A stretch of DNA of 64,000 nucleotides, taken from JAEMQF01 sp963850525. GTDB lineage: Bacteria; Pseudomonadota; Gammaproteobacteria; Burkholderiales; Burkholderiaceae_C. The position numbers and the translations under genes were made by a program. Of this stretch, positions 11,058-19,741 are shown piece after piece; positions within the stretch are counted from its first letter, which is position 1; each line of letters starts with the position of its first letter. A model generated the notes under the pieces. That model made no database searches and was not told where the DNA came from. It worked only from the letters and a program-made list of their open reading frames with translations. The stretch lies in contig CAWKLQ010000004.1 in the NCBI GenBank assembly GCA_963850525.1, positions 1 through 64,000 of the forward strand, written 5' to 3'.

Positions 11058-12059
11058 ATGGTCAATGATCTGCTGCCGACCAGCCTGCGGCGCCGGGCAC
11101 TTCTGGGCGCTGCGGCGGCCAGTGCCGCGCTCGCCAGCCCGTTCGTTGCTGCCCAAAGCAGTTGGCCGAGCAAACCGGTCACGGTGGTCGTGCCGTTCCC
11201 CGCAGGCGGGGGAACCGACGCGTTTGCCAGGCCGCTCACCGCAACCCTGACGCGCGCCCTGGGCAAACAATTCATCATCGACAACCGCGGCGGCGCGGGC
11301 GGCACTGTGGGCGCGGGAATCGCCGCCCGGGCCGCACCCGATGGCTACACCCTCTTCATGGGCGCGGTGCACCACACGATCGCGCCGTCGATGTATCCCA
11401 AGCTCGACTACAACCTGGAGACCGACCTGATCCCGATCGGCCTGGTCGCGAGCGTGCCGCAGGTCATCGTCGTCAACCCGCAGCGCCTTCCGGTCGCCGA
11501 TTTCAAGGCATTTCTCGAGTTTGCGCGGAAGAATCCCGGGCGCCTGAACTACGCCTCCGCCGGCAACGGCACGTCGCACCACCTCGCCGGCGAGTTGTTC
11601 AAGCTGCAGACGCAGACCTTCATCACGCACATTCCCTATCGCGGCGCCGGCCCGGCGCTGCAAGACCTTATTGCCGGCCAGGTCGATCTGATGTTCGACG
11701 GCCTGGGCTCCTCGTCCAACCATATCCGGGGCGGGCGCATCAAGGCGCTCGCTGTCGCAGCTCCGCGTCGCGCGCCGGGATTCCCCGACGTGCCCACCAC
11801 CGCCGAGGCCGGCCTTGCGAGCTACCAGGTCGCGACGTGGTACGCGCTGTGGGCGCCGAAGGGGACTCCCGCGGAGATTGTCGAGCGCATGCAAGCTGAG
11901 CTTGCCAAGGCGCTCGCGACGCCGGAAATGCAAACGATGTGGAACAGCCTGGGTGCCGAAACCCCCAATCTCTATGGCGAGGCCTTCGGCAAGTTCGTCA
12001 ACAGCGAAATCAAGCGCTGGGCTGAAGTGGTGAAGACGTCCGGCGCCAAACTCGACTAG
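11058..12059 (+). CDS. Tripartite tricarboxylate transporter receptor (Bug/TctC family)
   Basis: This is a 333-residue periplasmic solute-binding protein. The N-terminus has twin arginines followed by an Ala-rich hydrophobic stretch ending FVAAQ, a likely Tat- or Sec-type signal with cleavage near residue 33. The mature part has the Bug hallmarks VTVVVPFPAGGGTDAFARPL, DNRGGAGGTVGA, AAPDGYTL and YRGAGPALQDLIAGQVDLMFD. Family members bind carboxylates and amides, and Burkholderiales carry many without adjacent TctAB permease genes, as here. The malonyl-CoA synthetase gene begins about 15 bases downstream, so a malonate or related dicarboxylate ligand is a reasonable inference but not shown. Confidence 0.92.
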   Translation: MVNDLLPTSLRRRALLGAAAASAALASPFVAAQSSWPSKPVTVVVPFPAGGGTDAFARPLTATLTRALGKQFIIDNRGGAGGTVGAGIAARAAPDGYTLFMGAVHHTIAPSMYPKLDYNLETDLIPIGLVASVPQVIVVNPQRLPVADFKAFLEFARKNPGRLNYASAGNGTSHHLAGELFKLQTQTFITHIPYRGAGPALQDLIAGQVDLMFDGLGSSSNHIRGGRIKALAVAAPRRAPGFPDVPTTAEAGLASYQVATWYALWAPKGTPAEIVERMQAELAKALATPEMQTMWNSLGAETPNLYGEAFGKFVNSEIKRWAEVVKTSGAKLD

Positions 12060-12074
12060 CCGCACACCGTGGGC

Positions 12075-13607
12075 GTGAACAGCAATCTGTTTGTCGCCCT
12101 GCGCGACGCGTTTCCTGCGGAACCGGACACGCCGGCTGTCGAGACGCTCGATGGCCCGCGACTCATCTACACCTGGCGCGACCTCAACCGCGCCACGGCG
12201 ATGTTGGCGAATCTGTTGGGCTCGCTCGATCTGCCGGCCAACGCCAGGGTCGCGGTGCAGACCGAAAAATCGGTCGAGGCCTTGCTGCTCTACCTTGCGG
12301 TGCTCAGGGCCGGCTTTGTGTACCTGCCGCTGAATCCGGCGTATCGACAAAACGAACTCGACTACTTCGTCGGCAACGCCGAACCGAGCGTCGTCGTCTG
12401 CTCAGCGAAGAATTTCGGCTGGGTCTCGCGGGTCGCGTTCCAGGCCGGCACGCAGCACGTGTTCACGCTGAACGATGATCGCAGTGGCACGCTCCTGGAC
12501 CGCGCCGCGTTGCACAGCGACGTGCACGCGCCCGCGCACAAGCAGCCCGACGATCTGGCGGCGATCCTCTACACCAGCGGCACGACAGGGCGCAGCAAGG
12601 GAGCGATGTTGTCGCACGGCAACCTGCTCAGCAACGCCGTCGTCTTGAAGGACTACTGGGGCTGGCGTCAAGGCGACGTGCTGATCCACGCGCTGCCCAT
12701 CTTCCACGTGCACGGCCTGTTCGTCGCCAGCCACGGCGCATTGCTGAGTGGCAGCAAGATGTTGTGGCTCAACAAATTCGAGCCCAAAGCGGTGCTCGCC
12801 GCGTTTGCCCGGGCCACCGTCTTCATGGGCGTTCCCACGCTTTACATGCGCCTGCTCGCCGAACCGGGATTAGGGCGCGACGCGTGCTCGGCCATGCGCG
12901 TGTTCATCAGCGGCTCGGCGCCGCTCCTGTCCGAGACCTTCAATGAGTTTCGCGCGCGCACCGGCCACACGATTCTCGAACGCTACGGCATGAGCGAGAC
13001 CCTGATGCTCACGTCGAACCCGTTTCATCCTCAGCACGGCGAACGCATTGGCGGCACGGTGGGGTTCGCGCTGCCCGGCGTCGGCGTGCGTGTGGCCACG
13101 GCGCGAGAAGCCGGGGTGTCGCCTGGCGACGTGGGAGACATCGAAGTCAAAGGCCCCAACGTCTTCAGCGGCTACTGGCGCATGCCGGAAAAGACCCGCG
13201 AGGAGTTCACCGCGGACGGCTGGTTCAAGACCGGCGACGTGGGGAGCCTCGATGCCCAAGGGCGCCTGACCCTCGTCGGGCGCAGCAAGGACTTGATCAT
13301 CAGCGGGGGCTTCAACGTCTACCCGGCGGAGATCGAGGGTTACTTGAACGAGGCGCAAGGCGTGCTGGAAAGTGCCGTGGTGGGCGCTCCGCACCCCGAC
13401 TTCGGCGAGGCGGTGCTTGCCGTCGTCGTGCCGCGCGCAGGCGCGGCGCTGGACCCCGACGCCTTGATTGCCGCGCTGAAAGGGCAAATCGCCAACTACA
13501 AGGTTCCCAAGCGGATCTTTCTCGCTGAATCCTTGCCGCGCAATGCGATGGGCAAGGTCCAGAAGAACGTGCTGCGCGAGCAGCACCAGGACTCGTTCCG
13601 ACGCTGA
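12075..13607 (+). CDS. matB: Malonyl-CoA synthetase (MatB-like acyl-CoA ligase)
   Basis: This adenylate-forming ligase is predicted to make malonyl-CoA from malonate, ATP and CoA in the cytoplasm. The AMP-binding loop YTSGTTGRSKGAM (about residue 168), ERYGMSET, the hinge KTGDVGSLDAQGRLTLVGRSKDL and the catalytic lysine in LPRNAMGKVQKN are present. The N-terminal NLFVALRD and VQTEKSVEALLLYLAVLRAG are closest to rhizobial MatB from memory. GTG at 12075 is chosen to match the family N-terminus; GTG at 12069 is possible. It follows the Bug receptor closely, suggesting uptake and activation of the same acid. No malonyl-CoA decarboxylase lies nearby. Another short- or medium-chain acyl-CoA ligase is the alternative. 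Confidence 0.82.
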   Translation: MNSNLFVALRDAFPAEPDTPAVETLDGPRLIYTWRDLNRATAMLANLLGSLDLPANARVAVQTEKSVEALLLYLAVLRAGFVYLPLNPAYRQNELDYFVGNAEPSVVVCSAKNFGWVSRVAFQAGTQHVFTLNDDRSGTLLDRAALHSDVHAPAHKQPDDLAAILYTSGTTGRSKGAMLSHGNLLSNAVVLKDYWGWRQGDVLIHALPIFHVHGLFVASHGALLSGSKMLWLNKFEPKAVLAAFARATVFMGVPTLYMRLLAEPGLGRDACSAMRVFISGSAPLLSETFNEFRARTGHTILERYGMSETLMLTSNPFHPQHGERIGGTVGFALPGVGVRVATAREAGVSPGDVGDIEVKGPNVFSGYWRMPEKTREEFTADGWFKTGDVGSLDAQGRLTLVGRSKDLIISGGFNVYPAEIEGYLNEAQGVLESAVVGAPHPDFGEAVLAVVVPRAGAALDPDALIAALKGQIANYKVPKRIFLAESLPRNAMGKVQKNVLREQHQDSFRR

Positions 13608-13631
13608 GCGCGACGCCGCTTCAGCCGCGCA

Positions 13632-14123
13632 TCAAAGGGGAAACTGAACCCCCAGCGAAATGAAGTCGCCACCCACCCCGCCGATGCTCTCGAACTCGAC
13701 GCGCAGCGCCGCCTTGGGCGAAAACTGCCACAGCAGACCGACGCCGACTCCCAGCTCGATGTCGCTGCCGTTCGCGGTGGCGCAGCCGGAGAATCGGCTC
13801 TTGAGGTAGTGAGCCCCCGCCTTGCCGTACACCGAGATGACGGGGCTCAGCGACGCGCGGGCGGTGCCCGCGCCGCCCAGTGCCCAGGCCGACTCCTTGC
13901 AACTGCTGTTGGCCAGCGTGTGCGAGCCGAAATTCGTCAACTGAGCCTCCCAGCCGAAAACGCTGGTGATGGCGGCGCCGCCGAAAGCGCGAACTCCTGT
14001 GCCGAGGTCGGTGTCGCCGATCGCGCCGCCGACATAGGGCGAGGCCAGTTGCGCGTGGGCGCAAGCCAGCGTCCCGGCGAGAAGCAAGGCGGCGACGCCT
14101 TGAAGAGTGCGATTGTTTTTCAT
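13632..14123 (-). CDS. Small outer-membrane beta-barrel protein
   Basis: About 163 residues with a clear signal peptide (MKNNRTLQG, hydrophobic core, ACAHAQ cleavage region). The mature part begins SPYVGGAIGDTDLG and alternates hydrophobic and polar residues in short strands: FGWEAQLTNF, PVISVYGKAGAHYLK, IELGVGVGLLWQFSPKAALRVEFE. It ends in an aromatic-like ISLGVQFPL, as OmpA/OmpX-type 8-stranded barrels do. Two cysteines (SSCK and SGCA) could form a disulfide. The start is uncertain: ATG at 14123, 14132 or 14150. It converges with matB. The role is unknown. Confidence 0.7.
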   Translation of the reverse strand: MKNNRTLQGVAALLLAGTLACAHAQLASPYVGGAIGDTDLGTGVRAFGGAAITSVFGWEAQLTNFGSHTLANSSCKESAWALGGAGTARASLSPVISVYGKAGAHYLKSRFSGCATANGSDIELGVGVGLLWQFSPKAALRVEFESIGGVGGDFISLGVQFPL

Positions 14124-14167
14124 CGGGTTCATTTCCTCTCGAGGTTGCATTGGGCACGCGGGCGCGA

Positions 14168-14184
14168 CCCGCCCCTTTGGGGCG
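14168..14184. repeat. GC-rich palindrome upstream of the beta-barrel gene
   Basis: CCGCCCC (14168-14174), TTT, GGGGCGG (14178-14184) is a perfect 7-bp stem-loop in the 161-base gap between the patatin gene (leftward) and the beta-barrel gene (leftward). It may terminate the patatin transcript or be a REP-like extragenic palindrome. No T run is present on either strand. Confidence 0.35.
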
Positions 14185-14284
14185 GCGGAAGTCTATCGCC
14201 GCACGCGCGTTTCCTTTGTTTGCAAATGTCACCGGCGCCGAAGCGTGCGCTGCGCGTCGGGGCAAGACCCGCCGCTTTGCGAGC

Positions 14285-15163
14285 TCAGCCCAGCATGCTG
14301 CGCAAGCGCCCGGCTTGCTGCAGGGTGTGCTCGTAAGCCGCACGCGCCGCGCGCTCGCGAAATTCGCGGCTGAGATTGACCCAGTAGCCGAAATAGGGAT
14401 GCAGCACTACATCGGCGAGTTGGCCTTCGGCGTCAATCTGCGCGCGCTTGCTGCGGTCGCCCTCCAGATAGCGCTCGGCTCCCGGCGGCCGCGGTTTGTC
14501 CGGATGCACGGCGACGTCGACCGCCAGGACGCGCCTGGCGCCGAATTCGCGCGCCACTTTCACCGGCAAGGGGCTCGACACGTCGGCGTCGATGAATTCG
14601 CGGCCGCGAATTCGCACCGGCGCAAACCAGCGCGGGATGGCGCACGACGCCTGCACCGCAGGGCCGATTTCGCCGTGGTTGAAGACAACGGGCGCGTTGC
14701 GCTGCGCGTCGGTCGCAACCACCGCCAGCGCCGTTCGCAACTGGGCGAAGCGGCGCACGCCCAGCGTCTGGTGCACCAAATCCGCGATGCCTCTGCCGTC
14801 GAGTTGCAGGCCCTGGCTCGGCGACCAGCGCGCCAATCGATACAGATCGAATTCGAAGGCGAGCGCCTCGATCTGCGCGATCGACAGGCCGGCAGCCGAC
14901 GCGCTGCCGATGAGCGCACCGATCGAAGCGCCGACGATCAAATCCGGCCGAATTTCCAGCTCGTCAAGCGCGCGCAACACGCCCACATGGGCAAATCCGC
15001 GCGGGCCCCCGGCCGCGAGCACGAGGGCCAGGCGCGGTGCCGCGCCAAGGGGTACGAGGCTCGGCGAATCCGGCCCATCGACCACCGTCATCTGCGCCGT
15101 GCACCCGGCCAAGCCGAGACTGGGCGAGGCGATCAGTCCGGCGAGCAGGCGGCGGCGATGCAT
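14285..15163 (-). CDS. Patatin-like phospholipase lipoprotein
   Basis: A 292-residue serine lipase of the patatin family with a lipobox (LGLAGC, Cys21), so probably anchored in a membrane on the periplasmic side. The oxyanion motif GGPRG is near residue 52, the nucleophile elbow GASIG places Ser80, and the dyad Asp is probably Asp192 in FIDADVSSPLP, where the usual DGG/DGA is DAD. The substrate is unknown; related proteins hydrolyse phospholipids. It is followed on the same strand by the beta-barrel gene about 160 bases away, and the PhzF gene lies 72 bases upstream. Confidence 0.88.
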   Translation of the reverse strand: MHRRRLLAGLIASPSLGLAGCTAQMTVVDGPDSPSLVPLGAAPRLALVLAAGGPRGFAHVGVLRALDELEIRPDLIVGASIGALIGSASAAGLSIAQIEALAFEFDLYRLARWSPSQGLQLDGRGIADLVHQTLGVRRFAQLRTALAVVATDAQRNAPVVFNHGEIGPAVQASCAIPRWFAPVRIRGREFIDADVSSPLPVKVAREFGARRVLAVDVAVHPDKPRPPGAERYLEGDRSKRAQIDAEGQLADVVLHPYFGYWVNLSREFRERAARAAYEHTLQQAGRLRSMLG

Positions 15164-15235
15164 TGGCGGATGTTATCCAGCACCATCGGCTCACCGTCAA
15201 TTCGGGTGCCTGCGGGTGATGGTCCGGCGCCAGAT

Positions 15236-16075
15236 TCACAGCGTGACTCTCCCCTGGATCAGCGGCACGCACCCGCCACCGACCCAAATCGCGTCGTCGG
15301 ATCGTTCGATGAAGACGCGCCCGGCGCGGCCCAGCGCCGTGCCTTGCGCCGCCACATAGCGCTGTGGCGCCAGGCCGGCACCGATGAGCCACTGCGCGAG
15401 GCTCGCATTCAGGCTGCCCGTGACCGGGTCTTCGTTGGGCCCGCCGCCGGGAATGAAGGCGCGCACCTCGAACTGCGCGTCGTGGCCGCTCGGGCACGGC
15501 GCGACGACGCCGACTTCAAGCGGCAGCATCGCCGCGTAGTCGGGCTGCAGGGCCAGCACTTCGTCGCGCGTTGCGAGCATCACGGCAACCCAGCCCGGTC
15601 CGTTGTCGACCCATTGCGAGGCGCGGATCGCATCGGGCCGAATCCGCAAGGCGCGCGCGATTTGCGCCAGTGTCGTGGCATCGACCACGCCGCTGCGAAT
15701 CAAGGGTGGCGCGGCGAAAGCGAGCTGCTGCCCGTCGCGGCGTACACGCACCAGCCCGACGCCGCACTCCTGAACCACGTGCGCCGCGCTCTTCGGGCGC
15801 CCACCGGCAGCCAGCCAAGCGTGGCAACTGCCCAAGGTCGGGTGCCCGGCGAAAGGCAGTTCGCGCGCGGGCGTGAAAATGCGCACCCGGTAGTCGGCCG
15901 CCGGGTCGGTGGGCGGCAGCAGGAAGGTCGTTTCGCTGAGGTTCGTCCAGCGCGCAAAGTCGCGCATTTGCGCGGCGCTCAGGCCTTCTGCGTCATGCAC
16001 AACGGCCAGGGCATTGCCCTTCAAGGGCACATCGGTGAATACGTCGAGTTGGGTGAACGGGTGGGTTGTTGTCAT
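15236..16075 (-). CDS. PhzF family isomerase-like protein
   Basis: A 279-residue protein with the duplicated diaminopimelate-epimerase-like fold. The catalytic glutamate of PhzF is Glu48 in NLSETTFLLPP. Family motifs QLDVFTDVPLKGNALAVV, RIFTPARELPFAGHPTLG and GGGPNEDPVTGSLNASLAQWL are complete. Most family members outside phenazine producers have no known substrate, and no phenazine genes are here. Its ATG overlaps the aminotransferase stop (ATGA), and the aminotransferase overlaps the exporter the same way, so all three act in one pathway, presumably on an amino acid or an amine derivative. Confidence 0.93.
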   Translation of the reverse strand: MTTTHPFTQLDVFTDVPLKGNALAVVHDAEGLSAAQMRDFARWTNLSETTFLLPPTDPAADYRVRIFTPARELPFAGHPTLGSCHAWLAAGGRPKSAAHVVQECGVGLVRVRRDGQQLAFAAPPLIRSGVVDATTLAQIARALRIRPDAIRASQWVDNGPGWVAVMLATRDEVLALQPDYAAMLPLEVGVVAPCPSGHDAQFEVRAFIPGGGPNEDPVTGSLNASLAQWLIGAGLAPQRYVAAQGTALGRAGRVFIERSDDAIWVGGGCVPLIQGRVTL

Positions 16076-17238
16076 GTGTCCTCCGCGAGGGCTTGGGCCA
16101 GCAGCGCAATGCCTTGCTCGATTTGCGCGGGCGACGCCGTGACGAAGCTCAAGCGCAGCGTATTCATGCGCGGCTGCGCCGCATAAAACGCCGCGCCCGG
16201 AACAAACGCCACACCGCGTTGCACGGCTTTGGGCAGGAGCCGCACCGTGTCGATGCCTTGCGGCAACTCGATCCAGAAAAACATGCCGCCGCTCGGCGCA
16301 TTCCAGCGGCACCCCGGCGGCAAGTGACGCTCCAGCGCGGTTTGCATGGCGTCGCGCTGCGCCTTGTAGCGGGCGCGGATCGTCGGCACGTGCTCGCGCA
16401 AGAAGCCGTCGCGGATCACCTCGTAGACGATGCGTTGGTTGAAGCCGGGCGTATGCAGATCGGCAGCTTGTTTGGCTTGCAGCAGCTTGGGGTACACAGC
16501 CTTCGGCGCAATCACGTACCCCAGGCGCAAGCCGGGTGCGAGGACCTTGGAAAACGACCCGAGATAAATCGTCCCCTCGGGCCAGCGTGTTGCCAACGGC
16601 GCGGGCGGCGCAGCGTCGAACCACAAGTCGCCGTAGGGGTTGTCTTCGACGATGGGCAGCGCCGCGGCTTGCGCGGCACGCACCAGCGCGTCGCGTCGTT
16701 CGGCGACTATGCAGCGGCCGCTCGGATTCTGGAAATTGGGCAGCATGTACAAGAAGCGCGCGCCTTGGGCTTGCGCCAAACCCTCGGGCAACGGGCCTTG
16801 CGCGTCGCACGCCACGCTGACGATCTCCGGCTCGTAGGGCGCAAACGCCTGCAGCGCGCCGAGGTAGGTGGGCGACTCCACCGCGACCCGGCTGCCCGCA
16901 TCGATCAGCACCTTGCCGGCCAGATCCAGGCCTTGCTGCGAGCCCGTCGTGATGAGGACCTGCGACGCCTGCGCGACCAGGCCCTGCTCGGCAAGCTCCG
17001 CTGCGACCCATTCGCGCAAAGGGCCGAAGCCTTCGCTGGCGGCGTACTGCAATGCCTCGCGGGGCTGGTCGCGCAGCACGCGCTGTGTCGCCTCGCGCAT
17101 CGCCTCGATCGGGAACGAATCGGGCGACGGCAGGCCACCGGCGAGCGAAACGATTCCCGGCTGCTCGGTGACTTTGAGGATTTCCCGAATCACGGAGGGG
17201 TTCATGCGCTCGGTTCGGCGCGCCAGGTGAAAACTCAT
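16072..17238 (-). CDS. PLP-dependent aminotransferase, class I/II (2-aminoadipate/LysN-like)
   Basis: A 388-residue fold-type I aminotransferase. Motifs are ISLAGGLPSPDSFP-like (residues 29-43), ITTGSQQGLDL (phosphate contact), PNFQNPSG, IVEDNPYGDL (Asp contacts the pyridine nitrogen) and GSFSKVLAPGLRLGY with the Schiff-base lysine Lys231. The layout is that of broad-specificity 2-aminoadipate or aromatic aminotransferases related to the MocR catalytic domain. AAGGAGGTCCCC precedes the ATG, an excellent ribosome site. It overlaps both neighbours by 4 bases. The true amino donor is unknown. Confidence 0.92.
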   Translation of the reverse strand: MSFHLARRTERMNPSVIREILKVTEQPGIVSLAGGLPSPDSFPIEAMREATQRVLRDQPREALQYAASEGFGPLREWVAAELAEQGLVAQASQVLITTGSQQGLDLAGKVLIDAGSRVAVESPTYLGALQAFAPYEPEIVSVACDAQGPLPEGLAQAQGARFLYMLPNFQNPSGRCIVAERRDALVRAAQAAALPIVEDNPYGDLWFDAAPPAPLATRWPEGTIYLGSFSKVLAPGLRLGYVIAPKAVYPKLLQAKQAADLHTPGFNQRIVYEVIRDGFLREHVPTIRARYKAQRDAMQTALERHLPPGCRWNAPSGGMFFWIELPQGIDTVRLLPKAVQRGVAFVPGAAFYAAQPRMNTLRLSFVTASPAQIEQGIALLAQALAEDT

Positions 17239-18140
17239 GGGGACCTCCTTGTCGCGGCGACGGGCATTTTCTTGCCGAGGAATACCGTGCCGATCACGGC
17301 CAGAGAAAAGACCACGGTGTCGAGCTCGAGCACCTCGCCGAGCACAGGCACGGCAAACAGCAGCGCCAAAAAGGGTTGGACCAGTTGCACCTGGCTGACC
17401 CGCACCGTGCCGCCCAGAGCCAACCCGCGATACCAAGCGAAAAAGCCAAGCCACATGGAAAACAGCGAGACGTAACCCAGCCCCAGCCACGCCGAGGCAC
17501 GTACGCTTTGCTCCGGCCAGTTCGCCAGCGTGACCGGCAGCGTCACGGGCAGGCTCAACGCGAGAACCCAGCAAATCACGCGTTCCGCGCTCATCTGCGC
17601 GGCCAGGCGCGCACCCGCGACATAGCCGATCGACGCGCACGCCACGGCCGCAAGCAGCAGCGCGTCAGCCAGGCTCAAGCGGCCTGACCCCTTGTGCGCA
17701 GCGAACCACAGGACCAGGGCACAGCCCGCGATGGCGCAGGCCCAGAACCCGAGCGAAGGGCGCTGGCGAAAGTACAGTGCCGCTGCAATTGCCGTGCCCA
17801 GCGGCAACACCCCCGTCACGACGGCAGCGTGCATCGCGTCCACATCGCGCAGCGCCAGGCTCAGGAACAGCGGAAAGCCCACCACCGTTCCGGCGGCGCA
17901 GAGCGCCAGTGCGGCGGCCTGATCGGCGCGTGGCCACGCTGCGCGCAACGACCCCAGCACACCCAAGCTCAGTACGCCGGCAAGCGCGGCACGCCCGGCC
18001 GTGACGAACAAAGGCGTCAACTGCGGGTCGCCGCTTGCGCCCACAGCCAGGCGCGTCATGGGCAAGGTCATGGCAAAGATGACCACGCCGAGCAAGCCCA
18101 GCCAGAGGCCTCGGGTTTCATCGTGCGCGTGGGGGTTCAT
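17235..18140 (-). CDS. EamA/DMT-family inner-membrane exporter
   Basis: A 301-residue drug/metabolite transporter with ten predicted membrane helices in two EamA repeats (roughly residues 10-145 and 155-290). Typical features are RAALAGVLSL, PLGTAIAAALYFRQRPS at the end of repeat one, and VQLVQPFLALLFAVPVLGE in repeat two. Relatives export amino acids or metabolites. It is the first gene of the operon with the aminotransferase and PhzF genes and faces the MocR regulator gene across 112 bases, which suggests MocR-controlled export linked to amino acid conversion. Confidence 0.92.
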   Translation of the reverse strand: MNPHAHDETRGLWLGLLGVVIFAMTLPMTRLAVGASGDPQLTPLFVTAGRAALAGVLSLGVLGSLRAAWPRADQAAALALCAAGTVVGFPLFLSLALRDVDAMHAAVVTGVLPLGTAIAAALYFRQRPSLGFWACAIAGCALVLWFAAHKGSGRLSLADALLLAAVACASIGYVAGARLAAQMSAERVICWVLALSLPVTLPVTLANWPEQSVRASAWLGLGYVSLFSMWLGFFAWYRGLALGGTVRVSQVQLVQPFLALLFAVPVLGEVLELDTVVFSLAVIGTVFLGKKMPVAATRRSP

Positions 18141-18172
18141 GGCCCCTGCAGTCTAGACGACCCACCAGCACA

Positions 18173-18215
18173 GAGCCAGTACACTTCGGCCTTCAAAGCA
18201 CAATCTGTATGGCTC
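18173..18215. promoter_or_regulatory. Inverted repeat, candidate MocR operator
   Basis: GAGCCAGTAC (18173-18182) and GTATGGCTC (18207-18215) are inverted copies differing by one inserted base, with centres about 33 bases apart (three helical turns). They lie in the 112-base divergent gap between the exporter gene and the MocR gene. MocR proteins bind pairs of spaced sites next to the gene they share a promoter region with, so this is the best operator candidate; binding is inferred. Confidence 0.5.
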
Positions 18216-18252
18216 CCCGGACCGACACACAAGCCGCGCGTCGGCGCTTCGC

Positions 18253-19698
18253 ATGAGCGTCGCACAAGGTCCATCGGCCACGCTTTCCCGCGGGGCCGAC
18301 ACAAGCCTGACCGAGCAACTCGCGCAGCGCTTCGCCGAGAGAATTCGCCAGCACCTGCTCGCGCCAGGCGCGCGCCTGCCGTCGGTGCGCGAGTGCGCGC
18401 GCCGCCACAGCGTGAGCCCGTCCACGGTGGTCGCGGCCTACGACCAATTGCAGGCGCAAGGCATGGTCGAGGCACGCCGCCAGCGCGGCTTCTACGTGCG
18501 TTCGCACGCGCTCGTGTCCGACGCAGCCGAAGTGCAAGCCCAGTCGGCGCGACCTCGCCTGCCGCTTCCCATCAGCGCAACCACGCTGATTCGCGGCATG
18601 TTCCAGCCGCCTTCGAGCCAGGCGATGCCGGGCCTGGGGACGTTGCCGATCGACTGGCTCGATCTGCCACTGCTCGCCAGCGCCTTGCGCAAGGTGACAC
18701 GCAGCACGACGTTGCGCGCGAGTTCGCTCGAGTACGGCGAGCCTGCCGGCGATTCGCGCTTGCGCCGCGCGCTCGCGGCACGCCTGGCCGACCATGGCGT
18801 CAGCGCCGACGCAGCGCAAATCGTCACGACGATAGGCGCGACACACGGCCTGGACGTGGTGACGCGAACCCTGCTCAAGCCCGGCGACAGCGTGCTCGTC
18901 GACGAACCCGGCTGGTCGGTCGAATACGCCCGGCTCGCGGCGCTCGGCATGCGTGTGCTGCCGGTGCCGCGTGGCGAAGACGGGCCCGATCTGGCCGTGA
19001 TGCAGCGCCTCATCGACGCGCAACCGCCCGCCCACCGCCCGCGCCTGTACGTCACCGTGTCGGTGCTGCACAACCCCACGGGCGCGTCGCTGACGCTGCA
19101 AATGGCGCACCGGGTGCTGCAACTCGCGCAGAAGAACCATCTGCACATCGTCGAGGACGACAGTTATGCCTATCTCGCGCCAGCGCATCTGCCCCGCCTG
19201 GCGGCGCTCGATGCGCTGGAGCGAACGATTTACGTGGGGGGCTTCTCGAAAATTCTGACGCCGGGCTGGCGCGTCGGCTTTGTCGCTGCGCCGCCGGACC
19301 TCGTCGATCGCTTCATCGACACCAAACTGCTGGGCACGCTCACGACGCCGGCACTCACCGAATCGGCCCTCGCGATCTGCCTCGAGCAGGGGTGGCTGCG
19401 GCGCCACGCCGAGCGCATCAACGCCAAGCTCGACGCAGCGCGTGCACGCACCGTCAAACTCGCGCAAGCGCACGGCTGCCGCTTCGCGGCGCCACCGCGC
19501 GGCCTGTTCGGCTGGGTCGACACCGGCGTGGACACGGAGCGCCTGGCGCACGCCATGCTCGACTCCGGCTGGCTGCTCGCCCCTGGCGCACTGTTTCATG
19601 CCGCGCAGCGCGCCACATCGCTGATGCGAATCAACTTCGCGAGCAGCCAGGACGCGCGCTTCTGGCGCGACTTCGCCCACACCCGTAACAATATGTAG
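18253..19698 (+). CDS. MocR-type transcriptional regulator (GntR helix-turn-helix plus aminotransferase domain)
   Basis: A 481-residue chimeric regulator. Residues about 18-85 form a GntR winged helix-turn-helix (LPSVRECARRHSVSPSTVVAAYDQL). Residues about 120-475 form an aminotransferase-like domain with IGATHGLDVV, VSVLHNPTG, IVEDDSYAYL and the PLP lysine Lys333 in GGFSKILTPGWRVGF. MocR proteins sense an amino acid, PLP or pyridoxal through this domain and usually control a divergent gene. Here that is the exporter-aminotransferase-PhzF operon. The PLP-contacting motifs look intact, so cofactor binding is expected. Confidence 0.93.
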   Translation: MSVAQGPSATLSRGADTSLTEQLAQRFAERIRQHLLAPGARLPSVRECARRHSVSPSTVVAAYDQLQAQGMVEARRQRGFYVRSHALVSDAAEVQAQSARPRLPLPISATTLIRGMFQPPSSQAMPGLGTLPIDWLDLPLLASALRKVTRSTTLRASSLEYGEPAGDSRLRRALAARLADHGVSADAAQIVTTIGATHGLDVVTRTLLKPGDSVLVDEPGWSVEYARLAALGMRVLPVPRGEDGPDLAVMQRLIDAQPPAHRPRLYVTVSVLHNPTGASLTLQMAHRVLQLAQKNHLHIVEDDSYAYLAPAHLPRLAALDALERTIYVGGFSKILTPGWRVGFVAAPPDLVDRFIDTKLLGTLTTPALTESALAICLEQGWLRRHAERINAKLDAARARTVKLAQAHGCRFAAPPRGLFGWVDTGVDTERLAHAMLDSGWLLAPGALFHAAQRATSLMRINFASSQDARFWRDFAHTRNNM

Positions 19699-19741
19699 AC
19701 CGGCTTGCCGCCCGATCAGGCCAAGTCAAAATCGACCTGTC

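Noticed and set aside
14150..16186. Rightward 678-codon open frame opposite the patatin and PhzF genes
   Set aside because: It is a shadow frame; both leftward genes show full catalytic motifs while this one is Arg/Ala-rich without similarity.
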